Positions 51,236-62,300 of a DNA stretch of 64,000 nt are shown here, in pieces; the stretch's first letter is position 1, and every line of letters starts with the position of its first letter. The stretch is from JANMZO01 sp963763135. GTDB taxonomy: Bacteria; Actinomycetota; Acidimicrobiia; Acidimicrobiales; JANYDT01. The stretch is from positions 682,001-746,000 of the forward strand of contig CAVXNJ010000009.1 of the NCBI GenBank assembly GCA_963763135.1, given 5' to 3'. The translations under genes and the position numbers were made by a program. The notes beneath the pieces are model-generated. The model was not told where the DNA came from and searched no databases. It saw only the letters and a list, made by a program, of their open reading frames with translations.

Positions 51236-53160
51236 TTCGTTTTGATCCGGGCGACGGACAGCTGCTCGCGAGCGCTTCTCGCCAGTTATTCTTTATCGGG
51301 CTTCCGTCGACGATGCACGCTCGTGTTCTCTCGTCATTTTGGAACACCCAACTCACTGGTCGAGAGTTCCTTCGCGACCTTGGCCGTACGGTTCTGGACT
51401 TTGAAGAGCCGGGGTCGTCGCCGGTGATTATTGCCATCACATCCTCTGATCAACCTCGCCTCTTCGTGTTTGGAAAGGCCTCGGTGGCTGTGCACGAGGA
51501 TGGCGAATCCTTGGCCGTTGACGGTGCATCCGCGGTCACGTGGATCGAGAGACTCTTGGTTTCATCGCAATGGTCTGTGAGCTACGGGGAGCCCACGTCG
51601 TCGTGGTGGATCGAATCCGGACAGGTTCCGTGTAGTCGTTTTGCGATCTCCTCCTTACCGTCTTTGGGGTCTGATCCTCGCCATGCGGAACATCGATCAA
51701 CCGGTAATGCGTATGGTTCGACGATTGACGTCAACACGGGGGGTCGTGCGAATCTAGCTAGCCCGGCGAGTGGTCCCTTCGACGAGGGTTTTCGCGCCGT
51801 CGAACCGACACATGCAACTCCATTCGTGGAATCAACTCCATTCGTGGAATCGACCCCATTCGGCATCGAGGTGACCAACGTTGAGGTCTCTGCCGGCGGA
51901 CTCCCCGGCCCAATCGCCGATAACACTCTCTCGGCTCCGGCGGGGCCCGATACGACCATGTTGGCTTCGCTCGGCATAGCTGGGCCTACACCAGAGTTCC
52001 CCCCGACGAGTACCGATCTTGGCTCTTGGTCGATCGAACAGACGTATGGAACTGAATTGTCCGAATTCGATGTGCGCACCGACTCCGAAGACGTGGATCC
52101 GCCTGCTGGAACTGAGCACACATTTTCAACGATGTCTATGTCCGCGTCTGCGTCACCTCCAGCGTCGACCTCTATGTCGGGGATGTCTCCGATTGCGACT
52201 TCGGAGAGTTCACTGCCCCTGGCTATTGTCGAAGCGCCTGAATCCCTTCCGCCGGCGATCGACGAACGTGCAGGCGATTCGACTATCGCCGGAGCGAATG
52301 TGGAGAACGAAGCGCCGGCCGCCGATCCGCTGGTCCATGAATTCGAACACCCCTCGTCGGCCAGTGACGTTTCGTTGAGGGCCGAACCGGCGAGCGAGTT
52401 GCCGGTGAGCGTCGAGCCGAGTCTGCAGCAGGAGCGACACGACATAGCCGTGGATTCGCCCGACGACGGGTTCTTTGATGACGAAACTGCGACGGTCGTC
52501 GTTCGTGGATGGAATCTGAAACCAACTGTTCAGGAACTCGAGCAGAAAAAGGAGCAATCGTCAGCCACCGGCACATCCGCAGCCGTGGCTTGGCAAGCAT
52601 CGCCCGCCGATGTAGCGATCGATGACGAGTCCGACCTTACGATTCTCACCAGTTCTGCGACGAGCTATCGCAAAGCGCCGCAGACGGCGGCCGCTCCAGC
52701 GGAGTCATATGCGCTTCAAGTCTGGGGTGCCCACTGCTCCAACGGTCACTTCACCGACTCGCGTCGACCCCGGTGCATTTTTTGTTCCGCAGATACGGAA
52801 TTTGATCGGGTAGAGCTTGGTCCGCGCCCAGCCCTCGGAACGATCACGTTCGACGACGGACGTATCTGTGATCTTCAGCGAACTGTGGTCGTAGGTCGGA
52901 AGCCGTCGGTCAAAGGTGAGGTTACCGCTGAGCTCATTGCCTTTGAGGACGACAACATGTTGTCTCGGATCCACCTCGAAATCCGAGTCGTGGATTGGGA
53001 CGTGTTGCTGGTAGATCGACAAAGTGCGAACGGCACGGTAATCCAGTATGCCGATGGACGAGAGCTGAGGGCGCGATCGAATATCGAAGTTCCTTTGGAA
53101 ACCGGCAGTCGAATTGAGTTTGGACGGCATTCGTTCACGTACCAGAGTCGACTCAAATGA
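51232..53160 (+). CDS. Large FHA-domain protein with zinc-ribbon-like motif and long disordered middle
   Basis: 642 residues from GTG 51232. N-terminal 150 residues are a compact unassigned domain (MIRFDPGDGQLLASASRQLFFIGLP...). Residues 160-470 are low-complexity Ser/Thr/Glu/Pro, including a TPFVES repeat (51826-51860), a likely kinase target. Then a Cys-His ribbon HCSNGHFTDSRRPRCIFC, and a C-terminal FHA domain (RTVVVGRKPSV, NMLSRIHLEIR, DRQSANGTVI: Gly-Arg, Ser-x-x-His and Asn-Gly motifs intact). No signal or membrane segment. The stop overlaps the kinase start by 4 bp. Probably a scaffold connecting kinase and effectors. Confidence 0.82.
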   Translation: MIRFDPGDGQLLASASRQLFFIGLPSTMHARVLSSFWNTQLTGREFLRDLGRTVLDFEEPGSSPVIIAITSSDQPRLFVFGKASVAVHEDGESLAVDGASAVTWIERLLVSSQWSVSYGEPTSSWWIESGQVPCSRFAISSLPSLGSDPRHAEHRSTGNAYGSTIDVNTGGRANLASPASGPFDEGFRAVEPTHATPFVESTPFVESTPFGIEVTNVEVSAGGLPGPIADNTLSAPAGPDTTMLASLGIAGPTPEFPPTSTDLGSWSIEQTYGTELSEFDVRTDSEDVDPPAGTEHTFSTMSMSASASPPASTSMSGMSPIATSESSLPLAIVEAPESLPPAIDERAGDSTIAGANVENEAPAADPLVHEFEHPSSASDVSLRAEPASELPVSVEPSLQQERHDIAVDSPDDGFFDDETATVVVRGWNLKPTVQELEQKKEQSSATGTSAAVAWQASPADVAIDDESDLTILTSSATSYRKAPQTAAAPAESYALQVWGAHCSNGHFTDSRRPRCIFCSADTEFDRVELGPRPALGTITFDDGRICDLQRTVVVGRKPSVKGEVTAELIAFEDDNMLSRIHLEIRVVDWDVLLVDRQSANGTVIQYADGRELRARSNIEVPLETGSRIEFGRHSFTYQSRLK

Positions 53161-54719
53161 ACACCGATCCGCCGTCCATTTATGGTTACTCCGACTTTTC
53201 CTTGATTGGACAGGGCGGATCCGCAACGGTGTTTCGGGCCCGTCAGAATGATCTCGACAGGTTTGTGGCGATCAAGGTGCTTCGACTCGGCTCGGTTGAC
53301 GACCGTCAACGACGGCTGTTTGACGATGAACGGAAAGCGCTCGGGCGCCTACCGAAGCACCAAAACGTCGTAACGGTTTTTGATTCCGGCTTCAGCAACG
53401 AGGGCGACCCGTATCTGGTGATGGAGTTGTGCTCGCTCGGGTCTGTCGCGTCGTTCGTGAAGGCGAACGGTCCGTTGGAAATTGAACAGACCGTACGGAT
53501 CGGTCTGCGAGTCGCCACGGCGCTTGAATTCGCCCACGGGCAAGGTCTGGTGCACCGGGACATCAAGCCCGAGAACGTTCTGGTTTCCAACCTCGGTGAA
53601 CCGGTGCTGTCCGACTTTGGTGTTGCCGCCATGCTCGATGCCGACGCCTCGACAAACGACGGATTCTCTCCGCATCATGTTTCACCGGAGACTCTTCGGG
53701 GCGCTCCGCCGGCCCCTTCTGCCGACATGTACTCCCTCGGCTCCACTATCTACACGATGCACTACGGGAAGGCTCCACATCAACAAGCGCGAGGAGAGCG
53801 GCTCCTCGTCAGCCAGATCCTTGCTCGCGTGGCGGATCCGACGTTCACGATCTCGATGTCGGTCGACGCGAACGTACCGGCTGAGTTCTATCAGTTGTTG
53901 CGGGTGCTGCTGGCGAAGGATCCGTCGCGTCGTATGTCTCGGCCCGGCGATGCAATGAGTGTGCTGGCACGAGTTGAGGGGCTCCTCGGGACCGCCGGAC
54001 GACGGGTCAATTTGATCCTGGTTTCTCCGCCCGTAGCGGCCCTTCCGAACGCACAAGAACCCAACGATGATGAGCAATTCGATCCGGATGCAACGTTTGT
54101 TCCAAGCAAACCGCTGCCGTTGAGCGTGTCGAAAGAGGCCGGGCCGGATGACTTCAGCCTGTCTGGTTCATCGGTTTCCTACGGTACCGGCCAGTTCACC
54201 AACTCGCCGCACTCGAACTTCGACCCTCGACCCGGAGCAGGTGCTCAGAAAACGGTCAATCCCGGATTTGAAATCGATGACTGGGTCGGGAAGCGAAAGT
54301 TGTCGACCAAGACTCTTCTGGTGGCTGGCGCGGTGGTCGTGGTCGCGCTGACCCTCGCACTTGTCTCCCGGTTCGTCGCTCGGTCGCCGGAGGCGGTGGA
54401 TACCACGATGTCACCGTCGACGGAGCCTTCGTCCCAGGTTCCGCTCGTTGCACCACGCGACGTGCAGGCGACGCTGCTCCCCAACAACGAAGTCAAAATT
54501 TCCTGGTCGGGCGACTTCGACCCGTCGATTGTATTCGACCTCGCCATTCGCGACGGCGGTTCAACGGTGACGGCAACGGAGAGCGCCAGTCAACCCGTGG
54601 TCATGAGTCTGTCGGCGGTGCGTTCGAATACCGCGTGCGTGGTCGTGTCGTCCGTCGACCCGTCCAGTGGTTTGACGGCATCGGCCGACCCCACCTGTTT
54701 CGATCGGACGAGCCCGTGA
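53157..54719 (+). CDS. Transmembrane Ser/Thr protein kinase (PknB-like)
   Basis: 520 residues. Catalytic core residues 8-280: Gly loop LIGQGGSATVF, Lys40, Glu58, HRD 133-135, Asn140, DFG Asp153, and SPETLRG as APE equivalent. A juxtamembrane linker of about 95 residues precedes one membrane span (TLLVAGAVVVVALTLALV, about residues 386-403). The extracellular part of about 110 residues looks like a single Fn3-like beta domain (DVQATLLPNNEVKISWSG), and no PASTA repeats are seen. Its kinase domain is a normal eukaryotic-like one. Coupled to FHA2 by ATGA overlap; moxR follows after 119 bp. Confidence 0.93.
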   Translation: MNTDPPSIYGYSDFSLIGQGGSATVFRARQNDLDRFVAIKVLRLGSVDDRQRRLFDDERKALGRLPKHQNVVTVFDSGFSNEGDPYLVMELCSLGSVASFVKANGPLEIEQTVRIGLRVATALEFAHGQGLVHRDIKPENVLVSNLGEPVLSDFGVAAMLDADASTNDGFSPHHVSPETLRGAPPAPSADMYSLGSTIYTMHYGKAPHQQARGERLLVSQILARVADPTFTISMSVDANVPAEFYQLLRVLLAKDPSRRMSRPGDAMSVLARVEGLLGTAGRRVNLILVSPPVAALPNAQEPNDDEQFDPDATFVPSKPLPLSVSKEAGPDDFSLSGSSVSYGTGQFTNSPHSNFDPRPGAGAQKTVNPGFEIDDWVGKRKLSTKTLLVAGAVVVVALTLALVSRFVARSPEAVDTTMSPSTEPSSQVPLVAPRDVQATLLPNNEVKISWSGDFDPSIVFDLAIRDGGSTVTATESASQPVVMSLSAVRSNTACVVVSSVDPSSGLTASADPTCFDRTSP

Positions 54720-54838
54720 GGGGCTGCCAGCAGCTTGTCTCAATCCGCGATCGGGGAGTCCTCCCCATGTCGCGGCGAGTCGATTCTCGATATTTTTCAA
54801 TAGCGGTTACCCGTACCTCATATTCAAGGAGCATGTAA

Positions 54839-55825
54839 ATGCCTGAACTAGCTGCACCTAGCGATAAGCAATCTGAATGGTTTGCTCGTCAATTTGAGTC
54901 GTTGACCGCCGGTGTAGAGCGCGTAATTGTAGGAAAACGCGATGCCGTTCGCCTTGCTCTTGTAGCAATGATGTCGGAAGGCCACGTGCTTCTTGAGGAT
55001 GTTCCTGGAACAGGCAAAACTTCGCTGGCGAAGGCAATCGCGCAATCGATAGATGGAAAATGGAATCGCATCCAGTTCACGCCTGATCTTTTGCCATCAG
55101 ACGTGACAGGGTCGACGATCTACAACCAGGCACAGGGCGCCTTTGAGTTCCACAACGGGCCGGTATTCGCAAACATCGTTCTGGGAGACGAGATCAACCG
55201 TGCCTCGGCCAAGACTCAGTCGGCGCTTCTCGAGGTCATGGAGGAGCATCAAGTCACCATCGACTCGCTTCCGTACCCCGTGCCTCGCCCGTTCATGGTG
55301 ATAGCAACCCAGAACCCAATCGAGTTCGAGGGTACCTACCGGCTGCCGGAAGCCCAGTTGGACCGATTCCTCCTGAAGATGAGCATCGGCTACCTCAGCA
55401 CGGAACACGAGGTCGACGTGCTCGCTCGACACGGCCGCAGCAGCACTGGCCCGCTGTCGCCTGTGATGGCGACGGCGCAAGTCCGCACGATGGTGCAGAT
55501 CGCCGAGAGCGTGCACGTTGAACCGGCGGTGGCAAAGTACGTCGTCGCCTTGGCTCAGGCCACTCGGTCGATGGCTGAAGTTCGACTCGGCGTGTCGACT
55601 CGCGGATGTCTTTCGCTGATGAAAGCGGCCCGGGTACTCGCATTGACCGACGGTCGTCCCTTTGTCCGTCCCGACGATGTGAAGGCGCTTGCCGCGGCGA
55701 CACTGGAGCATCGCCTGGTCTTGAATCCCGAGGCCGAGATGCGGGGCACCCGGGCGTCTGAGTTGATCCAGCGGGTCGTCGCTGACGTTGCCCCTCCTCG
55801 CCGACGAGCTGAGGCGGGCGTTTAA
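54839..55825 (+). CDS. MoxR-family AAA+ ATPase
   Basis: 328 residues; AAGGAG upstream of ATG 54839. Walker A DVPGTGKTSLA (Lys60), Walker B IVLGDEINRA (Asp117-Glu118), sensor region ATQNPIEFEGTYRLPEAQLDRFLLKM and AAA lid with VSTRGCLSLMKAARVLA. MoxR proteins act as chaperone-like ATPases with DUF58 partners; the TAATG junction at 55825 couples it to the DUF58 gene. The unusual stretch of A/T-rich codons at its 5' end differs from the rest of the gene. Separate promoter likely in 54720-54838. Confidence 0.94.
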   Translation: MPELAAPSDKQSEWFARQFESLTAGVERVIVGKRDAVRLALVAMMSEGHVLLEDVPGTGKTSLAKAIAQSIDGKWNRIQFTPDLLPSDVTGSTIYNQAQGAFEFHNGPVFANIVLGDEINRASAKTQSALLEVMEEHQVTIDSLPYPVPRPFMVIATQNPIEFEGTYRLPEAQLDRFLLKMSIGYLSTEHEVDVLARHGRSSTGPLSPVMATAQVRTMVQIAESVHVEPAVAKYVVALAQATRSMAEVRLGVSTRGCLSLMKAARVLALTDGRPFVRPDDVKALAAATLEHRLVLNPEAEMRGTRASELIQRVVADVAPPRRRAEAGV

Positions 55826-56982
55826 TGCTGCCGGTCGTCAAGACGCTCACCCCCGTTGGGCGGGTCGTCTTTGCGGTGATGCCACTCGCTCTTGTCATCG
55901 GAGTGCTTACCGGTTGGAACGAATTCTTCGTTCTCGGCGTTGCTTGCCTCTTTGCGCTGTCCGTGGGTGCAGCCTGGATCTCACGGCCGCAGACGCTTGG
56001 CGTTGAGCGGAGCCTCCACCCTCCCAAGGTCACCGTGGGTGAGTCTGCCGTCGGCGTGTTGTCGGTAACCAACGATGCGCGGCGTCGAAGCGGTCAGCGA
56101 ATCGTCGAGGACCAGTTGGGTCCTGACGTTGTGCGTATCGCACTCCCGTCGCTTGCGCCGAAAGCGTCGGTCGAGTTTCCGTATCAGGTCCCGGCCCCGA
56201 AGCGTGGCCTGTTTGCCGTCGGCCCGCTGAGGGTCGTGCGAACCGATCCTCTCGGCCTATTTCGTCTTGAGCAGGGGCAGGGCAACGTCGAGATGCTCTG
56301 GGTTCGCCCCCGCGTCTTTCGGCTCGCCAATGTGTCGTCCGGTTGGGCCAAGGATCTCGACGGTGCAACCAGCGATCGTGCCCCGCGTGGTTCGGCGGCC
56401 TTCCATGCTCTTCGTGAGTACCAATACGGAGACGATCTGCGACACGTGCACTGGAGAACCACCGCAAGGACCGGTGAGCTAATGGTCCGTCAATATGTCG
56501 ATACCCGGCGGTCTATGGAAGTCGTGATGCTTGACCCGCGGGCCGAGCTGTACTCAGACGAAACCTTCGAAATGGCGATCGAGATTGTGGGGTCGGTCTG
56601 CGTTGCCGCCGCCCTCGACAATCGCCCGTCCACCCTCGTGTTGCCGGGTCAAAGCGATACGGCCCAAAGCGAACTGATCGAACCCCTTGATCGGCTCGCG
56701 GTTGCTTCGACGGTATCGGAGGCGTCGTTGTCCGACCACTTTGCCCTGGCCCGGAAGCCGGCATCACAGGCGACCGCCCTGATCGTGGTGACCGGCGACA
56801 CGGACCCTCAGGATCTCATCACAAATGCGAAGCGAATACTGCGCAGCGGGCTAGTGGTGATCGTGCGTATTGTCGCGGGATCGCGACCGTCTCTGGTGCC
56901 TGTCGGCGGGGCCCGTGTCATCACCACGCCTGACACCGACTCGTTGAGGTCGGTCTGGGCTGAGGCGGTGATGCGGGCATGA
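55825..56982 (+). CDS. DUF58-domain membrane protein
   Basis: 385 residues. Two spans at the N-terminus (VVFAVMPLALVIGVLTGWNEFFVLGVACLFAL), then a beta-sandwich with PFxL-like SLHPPKVTVGESAVG, and the DUF58 signature FHALREYQYGDDLRHVHWRTTARTGELMVRQY (about residues 190-220), a vWA-like fold. The predicted soluble part is cytoplasmic. In PFNA-like clusters DUF58 follows MoxR and precedes the transglutaminase, as here. The stop overlaps the next start by 4 bp. Confidence 0.92.
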   Translation: MLPVVKTLTPVGRVVFAVMPLALVIGVLTGWNEFFVLGVACLFALSVGAAWISRPQTLGVERSLHPPKVTVGESAVGVLSVTNDARRRSGQRIVEDQLGPDVVRIALPSLAPKASVEFPYQVPAPKRGLFAVGPLRVVRTDPLGLFRLEQGQGNVEMLWVRPRVFRLANVSSGWAKDLDGATSDRAPRGSAAFHALREYQYGDDLRHVHWRTTARTGELMVRQYVDTRRSMEVVMLDPRAELYSDETFEMAIEIVGSVCVAAALDNRPSTLVLPGQSDTAQSELIEPLDRLAVASTVSEASLSDHFALARKPASQATALIVVTGDTDPQDLITNAKRILRSGLVVIVRIVAGSRPSLVPVGGARVITTPDTDSLRSVWAEAVMRA

Positions 56983-59345
56983 GCGTGGCCATGAACGCCA
57001 GCATCGGTGTGCAGGCGCCGAGGAGCGCGGCTAACCCGATCCGAGTTCGCAAGAGTGCCATCGTGTTGGCGACCTTTTGTCTATTCGTTCTTACGGCGCT
57101 GGCTTCGCTGTTCTTTCGACCGATCTTCGAAGCGTGGGCGTTTCTCGTTCCGCCGGTGCTCGGTGCCCTGGTGGTTGCGGCGGTTGTCGCGCTTCTCGTG
57201 GACTCGTTCGAACTTCGGTCCGGAGATGGCCTCCTGATTCAAGTAATCGCCGCTGTGCTGACGCTTCCTGGCCTGATGGGAATGCCGTCCACGAAGTATG
57301 GGCTCCCTACTCTCAGGTCGATCGGCGAGTTGATCGACGCGTTGGTGCAGGGGCCTGCCAAGTTGTTGACCGTTTCGCTACCAGCGCGAAGCGGACAGGA
57401 ACTTCTTGCCGCCCCGATTGGCGTTGCGTGGCTCGGGTTCGTTATTGGTTGGGTTGTCCTGCGAACCTTCCGAACCGGTTGGTCAGTGACGGGGCCGATT
57501 CTTACCCTCGTCGTTGCGTTGTCGTTCGGGCCGTTGAAGAGCGACTACGTGGCAATAGTGTCGGTACTGTTTGCCGTCGCGGCCATGGTGTACCTCGTGG
57601 TCGTCGGTCGACTAATGGCTGGCGGTCACGGAGGGACACAGAAGCTGGCACCGAGACGAATCCCGGTCATGCCCATCGTAATTCTCGGTGGCGTGATATT
57701 GGCCTCGGCCGTGGTCGGCCCCCAATTGAACCATCTCCACGAACGGGACCGTTTCACGCTTCGTTCGTACAGCGTCCCTCCCTTTGACCCGGGCGATTTG
57801 CCGAGCCCACTCGCGGAGTTCCGGAAATTCACGACACCAGCGGTGCAGAACAAGTTGCTGTTTTCGGTAAAGGGTGACGTTCCCGATCGATGGAGACTTG
57901 CGGTGCTCCCCTCATACGACGGTCGTGTCTGGTCGGTGGGAAGTGCGAAGGAAACCATCGGTGGATCATTCGAATTGGTGGGCGCTCGTCTGCACAAGTC
58001 CACAGACTTCGCAAAAGGAGCTGCAAGCGCGTCCGTCGTTACTATCGAAAACCTCAGCGAGCCGTGGCTTCCGCTTCCCGGACCGGGCCTTAAGGTCTCC
58101 ATGCCCAAACAAGCGCGCGAGCGCGGTCAGGTTCGATACAACAGCGACAGCGACACGTTGGTGCTGCCTGGTGTAGCTCAGGCCGGATTTACCTACGACC
58201 TGACGTGGGTGCAGCTTCCGACTCCCGACGTTCCGAGTCTCGAAGCAGCAAACTTCGCGGGTGACATCGTGCACCTTCCTGCCCAAACCGTGACCACCCC
58301 AGCCTCCGAAAAGGTACGTGCGACTCTGTCGCAATCGGCGGCGGAGCTGGTCGCTGCTGAAACGACTTCGTGGGGGAAAGTCCAGGCCCTGAAACGTGGA
58401 ATGGAAGCCGGCTATTTCTCTGATCGTGTTGCCCCAGGTCACTCACTTGGTGACCTCGCACGAATGGTCAATCCGGGGGCGACGATGCTCGGAAACGATG
58501 AGCACTACGCGGCCCTCTTCGCGGTACTGGCTCGCACTCTCGGAATCCCGGTCCGTGTGTCCGTTGGGTTCATCAAGGGCTCGGAGTCCAGCTATCCGTC
58601 CGGCGCTGGCGCTCCAGCCGATAGCGCCGCTCCCAAGGGCTCTACATCGTTCTACGGCCGTGATGTGCATGCCTGGCCCGAGGTGAACCTGACCGATATC
58701 GGATGGGTTCCGGTCGATCTCAATCTCGACCGTTCAAAGAAGCCTCAACCTCGTGAAGTGAAGTCGGTGGCTCAGGTAGCGAAATCACCTGATACCCCCA
58801 ACATTGTTCCGTCTCCCGAACCCCCCACGCCCGAAGTCGAGAAATCAAAAACCTCCAAGAAGTCCGAGAAGAAGCTGAAGCAGGGCTTGAAGATTCCCGG
58901 TTTCATCGTTGTCGGAGCAGCCGGAATCGTTGGGCCGCTTGCCATTGCTGGGGGTCTCCTCGCCGCCATTTCGTTCTTGAAACGGCGGAGGCTACGCGCC
59001 CGGATGCACAGCCCGCGCTCGGCGGACTCGATTACCGGGGCGTGGGAAGAGCTCTTCGATCGTGCCGCCGAATCCGGAGTGAAAATTCCATCGAAGGCGA
59101 CGTTCGCTGAAGCGGTGCCTTTGTTGGCCATCGACGATGTCTGCACGCGGGCGATTCAGAGTCTGCTAGCCGTAACCGAACGGGCTTCCTACAGCGCTAA
59201 TGAGCCGAGCGAAGAAGATCGACGTGCCGCATGGGATGCGACGACCGAATGGACCTGGGCGGCACGGCAGCCCCTGACCCGTCTCCAACGGCTGAAGCAG
59301 GCGGCAAACCTGCGCTCTGTCATTAGCCCCACCCTGTTGCAATAG
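56979..59345 (+). CDS. DUF3488/transglutaminase-like membrane protein lacking the catalytic Cys
   Basis: 788 residues. Six or so N-terminal spans (residues 20-260), an extracytoplasmic transglutaminase-like domain (about 470-600), a linker rich in Pro/Glu/Lys, one C-terminal span (IPGFIVVGAAGIVGPLAIAGGLLAA) and a cytoplasmic tail of about 110. The TGase His564 (VHAWPEV) and Asp580 (PVDLN) remain, but the Cys position reads GNDEHYA, Asp507. The domain is therefore probably binding rather than catalytic. Coupled to DUF58 by a 4-bp overlap; the surface protein follows 13 bp later. Confidence 0.9.
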   Translation: MSVAMNASIGVQAPRSAANPIRVRKSAIVLATFCLFVLTALASLFFRPIFEAWAFLVPPVLGALVVAAVVALLVDSFELRSGDGLLIQVIAAVLTLPGLMGMPSTKYGLPTLRSIGELIDALVQGPAKLLTVSLPARSGQELLAAPIGVAWLGFVIGWVVLRTFRTGWSVTGPILTLVVALSFGPLKSDYVAIVSVLFAVAAMVYLVVVGRLMAGGHGGTQKLAPRRIPVMPIVILGGVILASAVVGPQLNHLHERDRFTLRSYSVPPFDPGDLPSPLAEFRKFTTPAVQNKLLFSVKGDVPDRWRLAVLPSYDGRVWSVGSAKETIGGSFELVGARLHKSTDFAKGAASASVVTIENLSEPWLPLPGPGLKVSMPKQARERGQVRYNSDSDTLVLPGVAQAGFTYDLTWVQLPTPDVPSLEAANFAGDIVHLPAQTVTTPASEKVRATLSQSAAELVAAETTSWGKVQALKRGMEAGYFSDRVAPGHSLGDLARMVNPGATMLGNDEHYAALFAVLARTLGIPVRVSVGFIKGSESSYPSGAGAPADSAAPKGSTSFYGRDVHAWPEVNLTDIGWVPVDLNLDRSKKPQPREVKSVAQVAKSPDTPNIVPSPEPPTPEVEKSKTSKKSEKKLKQGLKIPGFIVVGAAGIVGPLAIAGGLLAAISFLKRRRLRARMHSPRSADSITGAWEELFDRAAESGVKIPSKATFAEAVPLLAIDDVCTRAIQSLLAVTERASYSANEPSEEDRRAAWDATTEWTWAARQPLTRLQRLKQAANLRSVISPTLLQ

Positions 59346-59358
59346 CGAAAGGCTGATT

Positions 59359-62300
59359 GTGCGAACTGTTCGAATTCGACGTCGACTGCGGTCGGGAGTG
59401 CGGTCCCGAGTAGGCGTTTTGGCGGTAGTAGCGGTTATCGCGTCGGTGTGTGTCGGAGCGGCGCGTGCCGCTGGTGAACCACGCAAGCGCATTCGGTTCA
59501 ACGACGCCGCGGCGTGGGAACTCGACCGCAGGTCCGGACGCGTCACGCACTGGAATATGAGTGTCGATGTCACGGGGTCATCAATCTCTGTCGGACGCGA
59601 TGGGTTGATGACCATCGAGCAGGAGCGTGGCGGGATCGTTCTCATCGACCGAACCACGCAGTCACTCCGACTCCTCGACGACGCGAACCTGGCGGTTTCT
59701 CGATCGGCATTGAAGATCGGTCCGGACTCAAGCGTCCGGGTCGGACGTGACTCGATTTATGTCCTGGAGGAAGGGCGTGGTCGTTTGTTTCGGGTCCCGA
59801 TCGAGACGGTCAATCAACTCCCTTCCCTCGATGGATTTACGCCGTTGATCGATGCCGGCTCACCGTCTATCGGTGAACTGGGAGAAGACGGTACGTACTA
59901 CATGCTGTCCGTCGATCGAGGGGTTTTGCGGTCGTGGAAGTCTGACTCAGCAGAGTCCGACACGACCACCCTCGGTTCGGTTGGAAAACGTCCGCAGCTG
60001 ACGGTCGTAGGCTCGAACGCAGTCGTATACGTGCCTGAGAACGGCACTCTCGTGTTTGGCGCCGGTCGAAATCGAACGGTCGCGATCGATGGCCCGGACG
60101 TTGACCCAAAAACCCTTGTGCTGCAGGAGCCGTCGGAGTTCGACGACTCCGTGACACTGGCGACCATCGATGGCGGAGTCGTGTCGATACCGGTCTCCGG
60201 GGGTCGCGGCGAGGCTCGGATGACAAAGCTGGGGAGTGCCCCCATTCGACCACTGGTGGAGGCGTCGGGGTGTGTCCTCGTGGCGTCCTCGTCAACGGGT
60301 ATCTACGCCAAAGCGTGCCTCAAACAACGCGGCGCAACTCCATAACGAGTATTTCGTCCCTGGAAACGAGTTAAAGGGCCGTCTGGTTTTCGGTCGCCCC
60401 TTCATCGATGATCTCGATTCGAACAAAGCTGTGGGGCTTCGAGGAAACAACGACGTCGGGGAAGTCCTCGGCGGCAACGAGCAAGACCAGAGTGATTCTG
60501 ATGCCCCGAGCGACGATGGATCTGAGAAGGGCAATACCTCGGAGAATCTTGGAGATACCGAAGGCATCAATCTTCCGCCCAAGGCCATCGACGATCAGCT
60601 ACGGGTGCGACCCGACCGAACGAGTGTCTTGCCGGTCTTATCGAACGATCTGGATCCGAACGGTGACGAACTGATCGTCACCGAGTTGGCTGTCACTTCG
60701 CTGAAACGCGGGAATACGCCACCGCCGAGATTGCCACTGGCGGTCAAGGTGTCGTATTCCGGCCGACTCCGGGCTTCCGTGGAGCGGTGTCGTTCCAGCT
60801 GACGGTGGCCGACCCCGACGGCGAAACGGACACGTCAAACGTTGAGGTCACGATCGACGATCAACAGAACTCGGCGCCGCGGGCCACGAACGACGAGGGT
60901 GTCGCGGCAGTGGGCCGCTCATCGCTTATCGACGTGGTCGGCAACGACATCGATCCCGACGGCGACTCGATGAGTGTCGTTTCGGCTTCCGTCGAGTCCG
61001 GAGACGGTGCTGTCACACTTGGCCGCAACGGTGCCCTCGCCTTCCGGCCGAACCGGGCAGGCGACACTCGGATTCGATACACCGTGCAAGATGAGCGTGG
61101 CTCCGAAGGTACGGGCGTCGCCACGATTACCGTGTCGGGAGCAACCAATCTGTCCCCGATCGCTCGCGACGATGTCTTTGAAGTTCCCCTCGGCCGCACG
61201 ATCGTTCTTGACCTTCTTGCGAACGACCTGGATCCCGATGGCGGTCGGCTTCAAATTGTTACGCTGCCGGCGTCGCTAGCGCCGCTCGGGTCCCTTCAGC
61301 AAGACGGGAATCTTGTCCGGTTCAATTCGAACCAGACCGGGCGTCAGGCGTTCGTGTACCAAATCTCTGACGGTGAAGCGACCGTGAAAGCACGCGTCAA
61401 AATCGTTGTCGCTACTGCCGTCGGAAATCACCCGCCCTTGGCGGTTCCGGACCGGGTTGTCGTTGAACCGGGCCGAGAAGTTCCTATCGACGTCCTGGCC
61501 AATGACTCCGACCCCGATGGCGACGTGATCGGAGTCACCTCATGGACCGCGCCTGATGGCGTGACGGTTCGATCCGCCGACGGTCGGCATCTCCTCGTGG
61601 GTATGAACCGAGGGGTGAACAAACCGGTGGTGGTTGTCTACGAGGTTTCCGATGGCACTCAGCCCATGGCTGGCACACTCTTGGTCACTCCAGTGAAATC
61701 GGTCAGCAATCTTCCGCCGATTGCGGTGGGCGATGTTGTAGGCGTTCGTGCCGGTACCGGGCGATCAGTCAACGTGCTGGGCAACGACGTGGATCCTGAT
61801 GGTGATGCGCTGGTGATCACGAACGTCACGGTTCCGGCTGACAGGACTGGGGTTTCGATTTCTCCCACTCGGACGCAAGTGCTGTTGGACCCGACGGCCA
61901 CAAAGACGCCATTTCAGTTCACCTACGAGATCACCGATTCGTCCGGTCAACGATCGAAGGCTGCAGTCGACGTGGAGGTGCTCAACAGCCCCGACGCGAA
62001 CCGGCCGCCGACCTTGCGTTCCGACAAGGTGACGGTTCGCACCGGCCAGGTCGTGACGATTCCCGTACTGGCCAACGACGACGATCCCGACGGAGACTCA
62101 CTGCGGATCGTTGATGGCGGGCTTCCGTCGAAAGGTTCATTGAGAATCGAAGGGGGAGTGCTCAAGTACGAAGCGAACCCTGGAGCGGTCGGGACGGATC
62201 GTTTTGTTTACGTGGCCGACGATGCACACGGCGGGCGAGCAACAGCAGAGGTGACAGTTGGTGTGCTTCCCGCCGCCAAAGCGAATCAACCGCCGGTGGC

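Noticed and set aside
60340..60703. Programmed ribosomal frameshifting in the giant surface gene
   Set aside because: No slippery heptamer or stimulatory structure is evident, and similar single-base breaks occur in unrelated genes.
60236..60802. Independent small gene between the propeller and repeat regions
   Set aside because: It supplies the linker and first NDxDP repeat of the giant protein and joins cleanly to the following frame; two compensating indels are simpler.
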